DNA of 64,000 nucleotides from Elymus sibiricus (taxonomy: Eukaryota; Streptophyta; Magnoliopsida; Poales; Poaceae), in the NCBI GenBank assembly GCA_039707655.1, contig CM077665.1, positions 293,016,205-293,080,204 of the forward strand. Direction: 5' to 3'. Each line of letters opens with the position of its first letter. Positions within the stretch are counted from its first letter, which is position 1. A model generated the notes under the pieces. That model was given only the letters and a program-made list of their open reading frames with translations, made no database searches and had not been told where the DNA came from. The translations under genes were made by a program, and so were the position numbers. This document shows positions 1 through 11,718 of this stretch, piece after piece.

Positions 1-255
1 GACGGGTGTCTGATACGTCTCCAACGTATCTATAATTTATGAAGTATTCATGCCATGTTTGCAATAATTTTATATGATTTTGGTATGATTTGATCAAAAC
101 TAACCCGGACTGACGCTGTTTTCAGCAGAACTACCGTGGTGTTGTTTTTGTGCAGAAATAAAAGTTCTCGGAATGGGCTGAAAATTTACGGAGAATATTT
201 TTGGAAAATATAAAAAATACTGGAGCAAAAAGCTGGGCCAGGAAGTGACCGAGGA

Positions 256-312
256 GGCCACAAGCCTGGGGGGCGCCCCCCCCCCCAGGGCGCGCCCCCA
301 TGGCTTGTGGGC
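256..312. repeat. GC-rich inverted repeat upstream of the LTR TATA box
   Basis: The arms GGCCACAAGCCTGGGG and the CCCCATGGCTTGTGGGC side face each other across a C-rich loop. The repeat ends about 45 bp before the TATA box at 356. Equivalent hairpins occur at the same place in the other LTRs of this window. Confidence 0.7.
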
Positions 313-355
313 CCCTCGAGCACTCCACTGACATGATTTCGATGCCAACCTCTCC

Positions 356-364
356 TATAAATCC
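356..364 (+). promoter_or_regulatory. TATA box of solo LTR
   Basis: TATAAATCC lies about 345 bp into the LTR, the same relative region where TATA boxes occur in the other LTRs here. It would mark the U3/R boundary. Activity is not known. Confidence 0.6.
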
Positions 365-1950
365 AGAAAACGCCAGAAAGAAACCTAGATCGGAAGTTCT
401 GCCGCCGCAAGTCTCCAGAGCCACGAAAGATCAATCTTGGCCCTCTCCGGCACCCTGCCGGAGGGGGTCACCATCACCGGAGACCATGGAGGAGCAAGAC
501 GGAGGGGCCATCATCGCCATGGAGGCCAAGGACCAGAGGGAGAACCTTCCCCCAACTAGGGGGAGGCCATGAAGGAGGAAGCACAAGGGGGAGAACCTCT
601 CCCCCTCTCTCCCGGTGGTGCCGGAGTGCCACCGGGGGAACCATCGCCGCGGTGATCGTCTTCATCAACATCACCTTCTTCATCACCATCCTCATCTCCT
701 TTTAGCGGTCGACTCTCCCGCACCCCGCTGTAATCCCCTACTTGAACATGGTGCTTTATGCCACATATTATGATCCAATGATGTGTTGCCATCCTATGAT
801 GTTTTGAGTAGATTACTTTTGTCCTTTGGGTTGATTGATGATATAGATTGGTTTGAGTTGTATGTTTATTTTGGTGATGTCCTATTGTGCCTTCCTTGCC
901 GTGCACATGTGAAGGATTCCCGCTGTAGGGTGTTGCAATACGTTCATGATTCGCTTATAATGGGTTGCTTGAGTGACAGAAGCATAAACCCGAGTAGGTG
1001 GGTTGTTGCGTATGGGATAAAGGGGACTTGATGCTTTAATGCTATGGTTGGGTTTTACCTTAATGATCTTTAGTAGTTGCGGATGCTTGCTAGAGTTCCA
1101 ATCATAAGTGCATACGATCCAAGTAGAGAAAGTAGGTTAGCTTATGCCTCTCCCTCATATAAAATTACAATAATGATTACCGATCTTGTTAACAATTGCC
1201 TAGGACAATTCCGCACACCGACCCATCATTATTCCACCCTCGCTGTTTGTAATACATTGCAATATATTCTAGCTTTATGATAGCAGCACCTATTTTTATA
1301 TTTTAGCTCTCCGATATCATGCAAAGTTATTCTCTTCATGCCCACAACGTAGTTTTATTTCTCGTTTCTAGTTGGAAGCAAACGTTCGGCGTACGTAGAG
1401 TCGTATCAGTGGCAGATAGGACTTGAGAGAATATTGATCTTACCTTTAGATCCTTGTGGGTTCGACACTCCATACTTATCACTTCCACCTTTGGAAATTG
1501 CTACGATGATTCCTTGCACTTGGGGATTATCAGTGTCAAGGGGGCATAATATGTCTTCCGATGTGCCGCTACGTGCTTAGCGAGAGCCACTTAGCCACTT
1601 GGGGGCTCGACACCGCATCGACAAGTGACTGGCGTTGTGATGCGAAGGAGCGGTGGCCGATCAGCTTGCGCTTGCCGGGGGATGGCTTGTCGGGTCTTCC
1701 TGAAGTGCACGCGCCTCGGTCCCCGGCAGGTGCCGGGGACGAGCTTGGCGCGCTCCGGGCCCGTCCTGGGCTGTTGCGTTGGTCTTGCCGGCGTTGCTTG
1801 GCCTTTTGTAGGTTGCTGCTGCCGGAGTCTAGGTCTTGGACGCTTGCTTGGAGGTGTGGTAGCTTGTGTAGATGGGTTTTGCTACTATTGCCAGTGCATA
1901 AGTCAGGGGCACTGGATACCCCTGTCCTAGTGCACCGACACCCACCGACA

Positions 1951-2626
1951 GACGGGGACAAGACACATATTTGTTTTGTTGCCATTAAGGATAAAATGAC
2001 GGGGTATGAACATATTGATTGTCTTACTTCGTCTACATCATGTCACCTTGCTCCAAGCATTACTCTATTTGTTATGAACTTAATACCTGGATAGGCAAGC
2101 ATAGAAGCGCTCTCGAAATGGAGTAATAGTAGTAGATGCAGGATCATTTTGGTCTACTTGTTTATGGAACTGATGCCTATATACATGATCATTGCTGTGA
2201 ATAACATGTCATAACTATGCATTATTCTATCAATTGCCCAATAGTAATTTGTTTACCCACTGTATGCTATGTTAAGAGAGAAGCCTCTAGCGGAAACTAT
2301 GCCCCCCGAGTCTACTTAATTATAAATACTAAAACCCTGAAAGTACTTTGCTGCAATCTATTTACATTTATTTTATTTTGCTTTTATATCATCTATTTCT
2401 ATCAAGATTTAATCCTTGCAAGTAACAAGCTCAAGGGGCTTGAAAACCCTCTTGCCCGCGTTGGGTGCAAGTGTTTGGTTTTGTGTGTGTAGGTGCTGTT
2501 GAAACAAATTTGCTTGGTTCTCCTATTGGTTCGATAACCTTGGTTCTCACTAAGGGAAATACTTATCTATTGTCCTGCATCTCCCCTCCTCTTCAGGGAA
2601 AAGCCCAACGCAACTCACAAGTAGGA
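1951..2626 (+). repeat. C1 5' LTR, 3' portion
   Basis: This matches the second half of the C1 3' LTR: it aligns from 10913 to 11331 and then continues like 57038-57288. The LTR end reads AAGTAGGA where the 3' copy reads AAGTAGCA, so the terminal C is mutated. The first roughly 860 bp of this LTR lie before the window. Confidence 0.8.
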
Positions 2627-2637
2627 GGAAGAGTTTC

Positions 2638-2655
2638 TGGCACCATTGCCGGGGA
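2638..2655 (+). promoter_or_regulatory. C1 primer binding site (tRNA-Asp type)
   Basis: TGGCACCATTGCCGGGGA lies 11 bp after the LTR end. It matches the complement of the plant tRNA-Asp 3' end at 16 of 18 positions. The spacing is the same as in B2, where the site is perfect. Confidence 0.8.
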
Positions 2656-2833
2656 GTCATCATCAAACACTCGTCAGGTTCCTTCACACAAATTGTCATT
2701 CAATTCTTCTACTTTTTATTTGCCGTTATATTTGCTTGCTTAAAAATATCAAAAACACAAAAATATTTATATTCGCTTCCTTGTTTGTTATCTAGCTTAC
2801 TTGTTTGCTTGCTAGTTTACCTGTTTCGCTGCT

Positions 2834-3985
2834 ATGTCTCAGGATAAATTATATGACACTACTAATTACAAACGGTTGGCTGAAATAGAATTCTCTATGA
2901 AAAATTTCATGTTTACACAACATGAACACAATAAATTCTTTGGTGAAGAAATTAAGGAACATTACGCTCTGCTTGATGCTATTAGTAAACAACTTGATGA
3001 GGTCAATCATGAAGTATCCAACCTTCAATCTCAACTAGATCAGTGTGAAAATTTGCTAGGAAATATTTCCGATAAGCAAACCACGTTAGTAAATAAAATG
3101 GCTGCTAAACTAGAATCACATCCTATCGGTAATCATGATGGAGATATTAAAATGATTGGTGTTGCTCCCATTGAATCTTTGTTTACTAATCTGAAAATTG
3201 GTGAAAAAGGAACTGGAGATGAGTCAACTTTAGCTAGAAGGCATCCCTCTTGTTCGGAGGGTGATGACCTTATTGATAAAAATGAAAAAAGTATGTTTGG
3301 AGAGGTCAAAACTTTACATAGTGATGCACCCACTACTTTGGATTACAAGGATTTTAATTATGAAAGTTGATCTTTAGTTGAATCTATTTCCTTGTTGCAA
3401 TCCATGATTAGCTCACCTAATGCCTATGAACAAAACAAAGCTCTTACTAGACACATTGTGGAAGCTATGATAGAAGCTCATGAGGAGAAACTTGAGCTAG
3501 AGGTTTAAATCTCTAGAAAGTTGCATGATGAATGGGAACCTACTATTAAAAAGAAGATTAAAAATCATGAATGCAATGCTTTGTGTGACCTTGGTGCTAG
3601 TGTTTCTACTATACCAAAATATTTATGTGATGTGCTAGGTGTCACCGATATAAATGACTGCTCCCTTAACTTGCATTTAGCGGATTCCACTATCAAGAAA
3701 CCATTGGGTAGAATAAATGATGTCCTTATCCTTGCTAATAGAAATTATACGCCCGTGTATTTCATTGTGCTTGATATTGAATGCAATCCGTCTTGTCCTA
3801 TTATACTTGGTAGGCCATTCCTACGAACTATAGGTGCTATTATTGACATGAAAGAAGGTAATATAAGATTCCAATTCCCATTAAAGAAAGGGATGGAACA
3901 CTTTCCTAGAAACACAATTAAACCACGTTATGAATCTATTATGAGGGCCACTTATGGAATCAATTTGAAAGATGACAATACTTGA
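2834..3985 (+). pseudogene. C1 gag/aspartic-protease reading frame with two in-frame stops
   Basis: One frame runs 2834-3985 and is broken by TGA at 3368-3370 and TAA at 3506-3508. The N-terminal half is a coiled-coil-like region (heptad-rich around residues 40-85). The C-terminal half carries the retropepsin-type motif CDLGASVSTIP (about residues 253-263) and the ILGRPFLRTIGA strand typical of gag-linked aspartic proteases of Athila-like gypsy elements. The N-terminal gag domain seen in B1 and B2 (about the first 200 residues) is missing, so C1 has a shortened gag. No RT, RNase H or integrase follows. Confidence 0.85.
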
Positions 3986-4029
3986 TACTATGCATTATGC
4001 CTAGCTAGGGCATAAAACAATAGCGCTTG

Positions 4030-4045
4030 TTGGGAGGCAACCCAA
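4030..4045 (+). repeat. Hairpin after the gag-protease stop
   Basis: TTGGGAGGCAACCCAA forms a 5-bp stem with a 6-base loop, about 45 bp after the stop codon. The same hairpin is at 36538-36553 (B2) and 15775-15790 (B1, antisense). Confidence 0.6.
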
Positions 4046-4910
4046 TAGTTATCTTTAAAAAAATTGTTTTACTTTCTGTCTTGGTGTGTTGACATGATTA
4101 TTGCTACTGTAACGATTGTGTGTTTATGTTTAAATTAGTGTTTGTGCCAAGTAAAGCCTTTGGGATGATTTAGAAGATAGTAGAATGGATGTTGTACAAA
4201 AACAGAAACTTTTACGCACAGCGCAGAATTTCTCTGATTTGACTGGAATGTCTTTCTGATCTAATTTTTTTACATACTATTGGTATATAAATTTCCCAGG
4301 TTTTCCTAGTTTTTTTTATTTTTCTGAGTTACAGAAGTATGGTTTTAGTAGAGATCATTACAGATTGTTTTGTTATAGACATATTCTATTTTTGCTTGCA
4401 TAGTTTGCTTGTTTTGATGATGCTATGGATTGTATTTGGGGGTATAAGCCATGGAGAAGTTAGAATACAGTAAATATTATGCAATAATAAAATATGAATC
4501 AATTTATAATAGTACCTAAAGTTTTGATATGTCTATTATACTAATGGATCTCACGAGGTTTTGTTGAGTTTTGTGTGCTAAAGTTTTCAAGTTTTGGGTG
4601 AGACAATGATGGATCAAGGAATAAGGAGCGGCAAGACCCTAATCTTGGGGATGCCCAAGGCACCCCAAGGTAATATTCAAGGAATACCCAAGCGTCTAAG
4701 TTTGGGGATGCCCCGTAAAGCATCCCCTCTTTCGTCTCCAATCTATCGGTATGTCACTTGGAGCTATATTTGTATTCATCACTTGATATGTGTTTTGGTT
4801 GGAGCGCCGTGTATTATAGTTTGCTTTTCTTTTAGTTTGCCACAATGATTGTTTGCTGGACACACATTTTTGAGAGAGACACATGGTCATCATAATTTGT
4901 TAGAATACTC

Positions 4911-5035
4911 TATATGCTTCACTTATATTTGTTGAGCTAGGCAGTTCTTATAGTGCTTGACTTATATCTTTTAGAGCATGGAGGTGTTTAGATTTTATAA
5001 AAATAATCTCACATGCTTCACTTCAATATTTTTGA
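4911..5035 (+). repeat. Degenerate tandem repeat, TGCTTCACTTA unit (C1)
   Basis: Three spaced copies of (A/T)TGCTT(C/G)ACTT followed by a TTTTGAG-like string occur at intervals of about 60 bp. The homologous array in B2 has five copies. Confidence 0.6.
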
Positions 5036-5811
5036 GAGTCCAAGAAATAGGAATGGTAATGGGCATGTGTTATAAGACTAGTCCAAAAAGGATAGGTATT
5101 CAAGGGGGATATAATAAAAACTTTCATGTAGCTCACTAAAGAAGAAACATGGGTTAATTATATTGATGTAGTAATATGAAAGGGCATGAGTACATGATCA
5201 TTGGTTAGTAGAAATATCGGTATTAAAGCTTGTTATTTGCTATTCATCGAAGTATTGACTATGGCATGGTGATGATGTGTGAACATTTTTATGTCTGAAA
5301 TGAAATCCTGTCGTGTTGTTCGAATTGGGGGAGCGCGATGGTTAACTCTTACCAACCTCCTCCCTTGGGGCACGCGGTAGTACTTTGCTTCAGGAGAGCT
5401 AATAAGGCTTTACAGTAAGTATATGAGTTCTTTATGACTAATATGTATCCATGGATATACGCACTCTCACCTTTCCGTAATTTGTTAGCCTCTTCGGTAC
5501 TGTGCAGTACCCATTCCCACCTGGAGAGTCGGTGCAAACTTCGCCGGTGCATCCAAACCACGTGATATGATACGCTCTATCACACATAAGCCTCCTTATA
5601 TCTTCCTCAAAACCGCCACCATACCTACCTATTATGGCATTTCCATAGCCAATCCGAGATATATTGCCATGCAACTTCCACCGTCCTGTCACATGACTTG
5701 TGTGTTCATCATCATATTGCTTTGCACGATCATATAGCTGACATACTATTCGTGGAAAAGCCACCAGTCATCATTATCTACATGTAATGCTAGATCATTG
5801 CACATCCTGGT

Positions 5812-6717
5812 TGTCGGTGTAATGAACAGGGGGTGGTCATTACCCCTGGACACGCACCGGTGAGTTGCAGCCTCCAGGCGGAAGGGGCATGGCAGAGAAG
5901 AAATCCACTTATAAGACACATCTAAGACCAGAGAATATCAAGGAAGCATTCAACTCAACGATCAGACCAGAAAACAGAAGACCAAAGGGTTGCGAAGGCC
6001 CGGCAAGACCCTTGCCGGCAAGGCCTCACGCCAGACAAGACCCGGTCCCGGCAAGCCCCGGGCCCGGCAAGGATTCGGTCCCAGCAAGCCCCGGGCCCGG
6101 CAAGGATTCAGCCCCGGCAAGGATCCAGCCCCGGCAAGGCTCTGCACAGTGCAGCGCTATCGCTCCAGTGCAGCGACCGACCTTGTCGTTTAGGGCTTGT
6201 CCTCATGGTGACGTGGTGCGATGCTGGCCACGCGATGCTTAAGCGGTGCTGATGGGATGGCTGCTTTTGCCCATCCCCTGTGAAGCTTTTCCAAGCCCAA
6301 GACGCTAAGGGACACCTCAACGGACACCTCACGGTGCATTTAATGAGCTTGTCCTAAGCCGTCAGGGTTAGGTATGATAACACTGTAGCTACTTTCCACC
6401 TCATGCCTTATCTCGTACGTCGCTGTGGTAGCCCCTTTGATTAATATAAAAGGAGGCCCGAAACGTACAGGAGGGAGGGGGATGGCACTTCGGAAGCCCA
6501 TTCTGCATGCGTAGCTGCTACTGTAGCTCCCAGAACTTGGCCAAGAACATCCACCATAATACATTCAAAGCAGGAGTAGGGCTTTACGCATCCGTGCGGC
6601 CCGAACCTGGGTAAATCCCCGCGTGCTGTTCGTTAGTTCTGCTCTTTGTGCAATCCTCTCCCCTTGCCGAACCGTAAGGGGTCTCCTTGATCCCATAGGT
6701 GTTCGTTTCCCACGACA
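5812..6717 (+). repeat. E1 5' LTR
   Basis: It has TG...CA ends, with a TATA box TATAAAAGG at 6445-6453. It contains a short-period minisatellite based on CCCGGCAAGG at about 6030-6140, which differs in copy number from the 3' LTR. Confidence 0.88.
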
Positions 6718-6721
6718 TCTT

Positions 6722-6740
6722 TGGCGCGCCAGGTAGGGGG
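6722..6740 (+). promoter_or_regulatory. E1 primer-binding-site position
   Basis: TGGCGCGCCAGGTAGGGGG lies 4 bp after the 5' LTR. E2 has nearly the same string at the same place (TGGCTCGCCAGGTAGGGGG), so it is probably the tRNA primer site. I did not identify the tRNA. Confidence 0.6.
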
Positions 6741-6803
6741 AGAGAGGTTGCGTGGACCTGATCCAGTGATCAGCGCGCCAGTTTCATCATCATCTTCACC
6801 GCC

Positions 6804-7025
6804 ATGGCCTCCAAGAGGAAGGGTTTCACGGCGGTGGGTCCGTCTGCCTCCGTTGCGCCTGTTGCTGCCCGCACGGGTGACGCCGTAGGCGCAGGCGGAA
6901 GAGGCGAAGATTCCGAACCTCCGCGGCGTTCTGGCGACCACAGCCAGGCGAGCGGCGTTGTTCGTGGTGGCAACGGCGGAGGCGCAGAAGGCGAGCTCGG
7001 GGGCTGGCAGCGCCCTAGAGGATAA
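6804..7025 (+). pseudogene. Possible remnant of the E1 gag start
   Basis: A 73-codon frame starts MASKRKGFTAV about 80 bp after the primer site, the position where E2 starts its gag-like frame. It is Gly/Ala/Arg-rich and ends early. No conserved domain is visible. It may be chance in GC-rich DNA. Confidence 0.3.
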
Positions 7026-8130
7026 CCTTCTTGAGAGCCACCGGCCACCACCGCGAGCACAGCCCCGCTATGCGAGATAGCGGCAGAAAAGATAAGTTTT
7101 GAAAAACTTGTGTCAATCATGCTTCTTTTGCTATCTTCAATCGCTTCTTGCACCTACATGCGAAGGAGCCTCCCCGGAACCGGTTGCACTCCTAGTCGCC
7201 TCGAGCCCGCTCGGCGATGTGTGCAGCTGCGCTAGGGCCGGGAAGGTAAGTCTTTCCGGGAGGCGGCGTTCCCGGCAAGCTGCTAAGGATCCGTTCCTTC
7301 AAGCGCTGTCGACTGGAACGTGCGCACCGGAAAGCTTTCCGGCAAGCATGGGTCGTCTTGATTGATTTGTCGTCCTTGCATATAAGTCTGCACGCGAAAG
7401 GAACCTTGCCGTGGTGGGCTCGCGCTCTAGTTTCGCCTCGAGTCCGCTCGGCAAACTTGACAGCTGCGTTTTCGCCCGGCAAGTTGCCTTGCCGGCGGCG
7501 GCGTTTTCCAGCAGGCTGCTAAAGTCCCGCATCTAGCACTCGCGGCAAACGTGCGCACCGGCAAGGTTCCCAGCCAGCGTAGGATTTAAGATATATGCAA
7601 GGACGGAATTGATCAAGAGGAGAGCAAATATTCATTTAGCATAAAGAAGCATGTGTTGCGTACATAAAGAGCGGTTTGACTAAGACAAATAACTCTTTTA
7701 TGTGTGCCATTGCAGCAGCATGTAAGCGGAAAAGTACTTCATTTCCGGCGGCCGGGAAAGCCAAGGACGCCATGTTGAAGGTCGAGAAGACGGCGGTGAG
7801 GCATCCGCAGTAGATGGCAGCAACGGGTGTATGAATCGAGCATCGCACCCGCGGTACCCCTTATGGGGAAGTCTCGGGGGCTGGCTCTTCATCGCATGAC
7901 GCGGCGCTCCCTTCTGAGCCCACGACCCCTGTCGTCATCCTGCTCTATCTGCCCACACCGCCACCAAGCCCAAGGCCCGGCAAACCGCAAGCTCTCTTGC
8001 GTCATCATCAGCATACAGTTAAAAAGTCATGAGTGATGGTTACTTCTCGTCGTACGTGTACCGGTGCATGTCTTTGGGCCTAGCCCGGACAACACTGTGC
8101 ACACTTGTTCGGCCCAGGCCCGGGGGCTCC
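7026..8130 (+). other. E1 internal non-coding sequence
   Basis: GC-rich, with repeated CCGGCAAG strings and no convincing reading frame. It ends with the purine tract before the 3' LTR. Confidence 0.5.
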
Positions 8131-9045
8131 TGTCGGTGTAATGAACAGGGGGTGGTCACTACCCCTGGACACGCACCGGTGAGTTGCAGCCTCCAGGCGG
8201 AAGGGGCATGGCAGAGAAGAAATCCACTTATAAGACACATCTAAGACCAGAGAATATCGAGGAAGCATTCAACTCAACGATCAGAAGACAGCAGACTAAA
8301 TGCTGGAATTACTGTAGCACGACCCCGACAAGGTCATCCCCGGCAAGGTCCGGCCCCGGCAAGCAGGCTTGCCGGGCCGCAAGCTTAGCCAGGCGGCAAG
8401 CCTTGCTGGGTCACATGCCAGGCGACAAGCCTTGCCGGGACACAAGCCATGCCGGAGGAGTTGGCTCTACTCTACCGGCAAGTATGTGACGGCAAGCTCA
8501 AGATATTTTCACCTTCATGTACAACCACGTACATATCCACCACTTTGAGATCTACCTTTATTGGAATCCTCCCAAGTACGTGTCAGGATGACCCATGGCT
8601 GGGTGTGCAAGCGGTGGTGACTAGGCAGGCTACTTTCCTGGTGGCCAAATAGCAGCCATGCACTCAAGCGGTGCATTTAATTCACTGTCAGTGATAAGGA
8701 TAATCACACTGTAGTAACTTTACACCTCATATGTACCATGTACTGTACGCCACTGTTGGAGACCCCCTTAGACATATAAAAGGAGGCCCAAGGCGTAGCT
8801 AGGGGGATCAGATCTTTTAGGCCCCGTTCTGCATGTGTGGCTGCCAGTTACTGTAGCACCCCAAGAACTTGGCCTAGAGCACATTCAATACAATCAAGCA
8901 GGAGTAGGGTTTTACGCATCCGTGCGGCCCAAACCTGGGTAAAAATCCCCTTTGCGCGTTGATCACTTCGATCTGCTCTCTGTGCAATCCTTCTCCCCGC
9001 CGAATCGTAAGGGATCTTGCGATCCCATAGGTGTCATTTCCGACA
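8131..9045 (+). repeat. E1 3' LTR
   Basis: Matches the 5' LTR along its length, with a TATA box TATAAAAGG at 8775-8783. The clearest difference from the 5' copy is in the CCGGCAAG repeat zone. Confidence 0.88.
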
Positions 9046-10048
9046 CTGGTACACTGCCAGAGGCATTCATATAGAGTCATATTGTTCTCCGTTGAGTTGT
9101 AAGTAAATAAAAGGGTGATGATCATCATTATTAGAGCACTATCCCAGTGAGGAAATGATGATGGAGACTATTATTCCCCCACACGTCGGGATGAAACTCC
9201 GGATGAAAAATAAAATAAAATAAAAATAAATGGGGGAGACGAAAAAAAGAAGAGAAACCCCACCATGCAAAAATGAGAGAAAAGAGAGAAGGGCCAGTGT
9301 TACTATCCATTTACCACACTTGCGCATCCAAGTGACACCATGTTCTTCCTATAGAGAGTCTCCTGAGTTGTCATTTTCATATGCTAGTGGGAATTTTACA
9401 TTATAGAACTTGTCTTGTATATTCCGATGACGGACTTCCTCAAATGCCCAAGGTCTTCATGAGCAAGCAAGTTGGATGCACACCCACTTAGGTTCCGTTG
9501 AGCTTTCATACACTTATAGCTTTAGTGCATCAGTTGCATGGCGATCCCCACTCCTTGCATTGATATCGATTGATGGGCATCTCCATAGTCCGTTGATCCG
9601 CCTAGTTAATGCAAGACTTTCTTTCCACTTTGATTCCTTTTGATCTCTACCACCATACTCTATTCCAGCCATATGCTATATCCATGGTTAACGCTCATGT
9701 ATTGAGTGGAGTTGAAAGTGTTTTTTAAGCGCATTAGAAGTACGATCCAATTGCCTGGTTTAACACCAGGGTGCTCATGATTTATACTTATGCGGTGAAG
9801 ACGGAGTCATGCAAAGGTTGATATGATAAAATGAGTAGGGAATAACATTCTTTAAGGATCGTATATTTTGAAAAGTAATGATTATGTTGTTTATGTTTAT
9901 AGATATTATTATGTTGATATCAATTAGTTCATCATTTCTCAATGATCATACCTAAAAGAGACTACATGTTGGCTAGCATGTTGCATCAAAAATTCTATTT
10001 TTATCACTTACCTACTCGAGGACGAGCAGGAATTAAACTTGGGGATGC
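9046..10048 (+). other. C1 non-coding 3' region, second part
   Basis: Continues the C1 3' region after E1. No gene is visible. It ends with CTACTCGAGGACGAGCAGG and the purine tract AACTTGGGGATGC that immediately precedes the 3' LTR; B2 has the same arrangement at 38960-38991. Confidence 0.75.
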
Positions 10049-11331
10049 TGATACGTCTCCAACGTATCCATAATTTTTTATTGTTCCATGCTATTATATT
10101 ATCAATCTTGTATGCTTCATATGCAATTATATGCTATTTTATATCATTGGGAACTAACCTATTAACCAAGTGCCTAGTGCAAGTTGTTGTTTTCTGCTAG
10201 TTTTTAGTTTTCCAGGAAATCATTACCACACGAAGTCCAAATGCTGCGAAATTTTTTGACGTTTTTTTCTAGACAAAAGCGACCTTGGAAGCCTTGGGAG
10301 GAGACTAGACACGAAGCGAGGAGATGGTAAGGCAACAGGGCACGCCCAGGTGGGGTAGGCACGCCCTGTTACCTTGTGGGCCCCTCGTGGCTCTGTCTGA
10401 CCTAATTCCACCTCCATAAATTCCCTAAAATCAGGAAACCAACAGAGAGCCACCCGAAACACTTTTTCCTCCGCCGCAAGTCTCTTTTCTGCCACGAGCC
10501 TATCTGGAGACCTTTTCCGTTAATTTGTCGAAGGGGGAATCGATCACGGAGGCCTTCTTCATCAACCTTGCTGTCTCCGTGATGATGTGTCAGTAGTCCA
10601 CCATAGACCTACGGGTCCAAAGCTAGTACCTAGATGGATTTCTCTCTCTCTTTGATCTTCAATACCATGTTCACCGCGATCCTCGTGGTGATCTATCTAA
10701 TGTAATCCTCTTTTGTGGTGTGTTTGTTGTGATCCGATGAATTATTGGTTTACGATAAGATTATTCATTGAAAGTAATTGAGTCTTTTATGAATTCTATT
10801 AAGCATGATTGTTATAGCTTTGTATTTCTCCCCGATCTATCGGTTTGGTTTGGCCAACTAGATTGATTTATCTTCAGCGGGAGTGGTGCATTGTAATGGG
10901 TTCAATCTTATGAACAAGACACACATTTGTATTGTTGCCATTAAGGATAAAACGACGGGGTCTGGACATATTGCTTGTCTTACTTTGTCTACATCATGTC
11001 ACCTTGCTCCAAGCATTACTCTGTTTGTTATGAACTTAATACCTAGAGAGGCAAGCATAGAAGCTCCCGAATTGGAGTAATAGTATTAGATGCAGGAAAG
11101 TTTCGGTCTACTTGTTTATGGACATGATGCCTATATACATGATCATTGTCGTGAATAATATGTCATAACTACACGCTATTTTGTCAATTGCCCAATAGTA
11201 ATTTGCCTACCCACCGTATGTTATGTTCAAGAGAGAAGCCTCTAGCGAAAACTATGGCCCCTGGGTCTACTTAATCATAAATACTAAAACCTAAAAATAC
11301 TTTGCTGAAATTTATTTACTGTTATTTTATT
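10049..11331 (+). repeat. C1 3' LTR, first part
   Basis: Starts TGATACGTCTCCAACGTATC and matches the 5' LTR remnant from 10913 on. It is cut at 11331 where the Mutator-like element begins; the LTR resumes at 57029. An inverted repeat (10331-10346 with 10358-10373) precedes a weak TATA (CATAAATT, 10415-10422). Confidence 0.88.
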
Positions 11332-11512
11332 GGGTTTTCTATTTATGTGCCCCTCATTGCTTAGTCCTCCTCAGTTTTGCCCACATCAACTTTTTTTGCT
11401 CACTTTTCCCCTCCCCCGTGCCACTCACACTCACCAATGCCCAAATGGGGGTTAGCCATTGGTCAAGGGAGTTGACTGTTAGTTGCCGCTATTACTGATG
11501 AGTGGCACACAC
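11332..11512. repeat. Left terminal inverted repeat of the Mutator-like element
   Basis: Aligns with the reverse complement of 56841-57028, by eye about three quarters identical with small gaps. Shared anchors include TTGCTTAGT, TCACTTTTCCCCTCC and the GAGTGGCACACACC/CGTGGGACACCCC block. Confidence 0.85.
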
Positions 11513-11718
11513 CATGCCATGTGGCGCTTTCACAATCGACTGGGCATGTGCCCGCATGCATGTGTAGTCACATCACCGTCACATCGGCAATTTTGCACCG
11601 CACGGTTTCCCATGCGAGGAGTCGCGTCGCCGGTGTTCCCTCCAGGAGTCTGTTAATGCATTTTATAGCGGCACGGCGCACCCACCGGTGTTCCCCCATT
11701 CATGTCCCAATCCCCTCC
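11513..11718 (+). other. Mutator-like element, left subterminal non-coding DNA
   Basis: No gene is visible. In the unbroken element this lies just upstream of the cargo gene's leader (19713-19816) and may hold its promoter. It ends with the TSD copy CCTCC of B1 (11714-11718). Confidence 0.6.

Larger units (their letters stand above)
11..1532 (+). mobile_element. Solo LTR of a TGATACGTCTCC gypsy family
   Basis: A single 1522-bp LTR begins TGATACGTCTCCAACGTATC and ends GGGGATTATCA, with the TSD GTGTC at 6-10 and 1533-1537. There is no internal domain, so it is the product of LTR-LTR recombination. It shares long stretches with the LTRs of element A (for example around 105-230). A TATA box (TATAAATCC) lies at 356-364, and a GC-rich inverted repeat lies at 256-312. 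Long reading frames inside it are chance. Confidence 0.93.
7..1950. mobile_element. Small solo-LTR-like element, interrupted by another solo LTR
   Basis: After removal of the 11-1532 insertion about 417 bp remain (7-10 and 1538-1950). The ends read TGTC...CCGACA, and the same six bases GACGGG lie at 1-6 and 1951-1956, as expected of a TSD. On the minus strand the sequence starts TGTCGGTGGGTGTCGGTGCA, which resembles the start of the E1 LTR, so it may be an antisense LTR of a related family. The left flank sits on the window edge, which limits certainty. Confidence 0.45.
3986..5811 (+). other. C1 non-coding 3' region, first part
   Basis: No gene is visible. The region starts with a palindrome (CCTAGCTAGG) and a hairpin at 4030-4045, then is AT-rich. 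It carries three copies of a TGCTTCACTTA-type repeat at 4911-5035. It is clearly similar to the same region of B1, B2 and B3. The element E1 interrupts it at 5812. Confidence 0.75.
5812..9045 (+). mobile_element. E1: complete small non-autonomous LTR retrotransposon
   Basis: The ends read TGTCGGTGTAATG and TTTCCGACA, and the TSD CTGGT is at 5807-5811 and 9046-9050. The LTRs are 5812-6717 (906 bp) and 8131-9045 (915 bp). The internal 1.4 kb is GC-rich and has no pol domain. A primer-site-like sequence (TGGCGCGCCAGGTAGGGGG) starts at 6722. A purine-rich tract (GGCCCGGGGGCTCC) abuts the 3' LTR. At 3.2 kb with no enzymes it can only move with help from another element. Confidence 0.92.

Noticed and set aside
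1561..2094. 177-codon open frame
   Set aside because: It crosses the boundary between a solo LTR-like element and the C1 LTR; no conserved motif.
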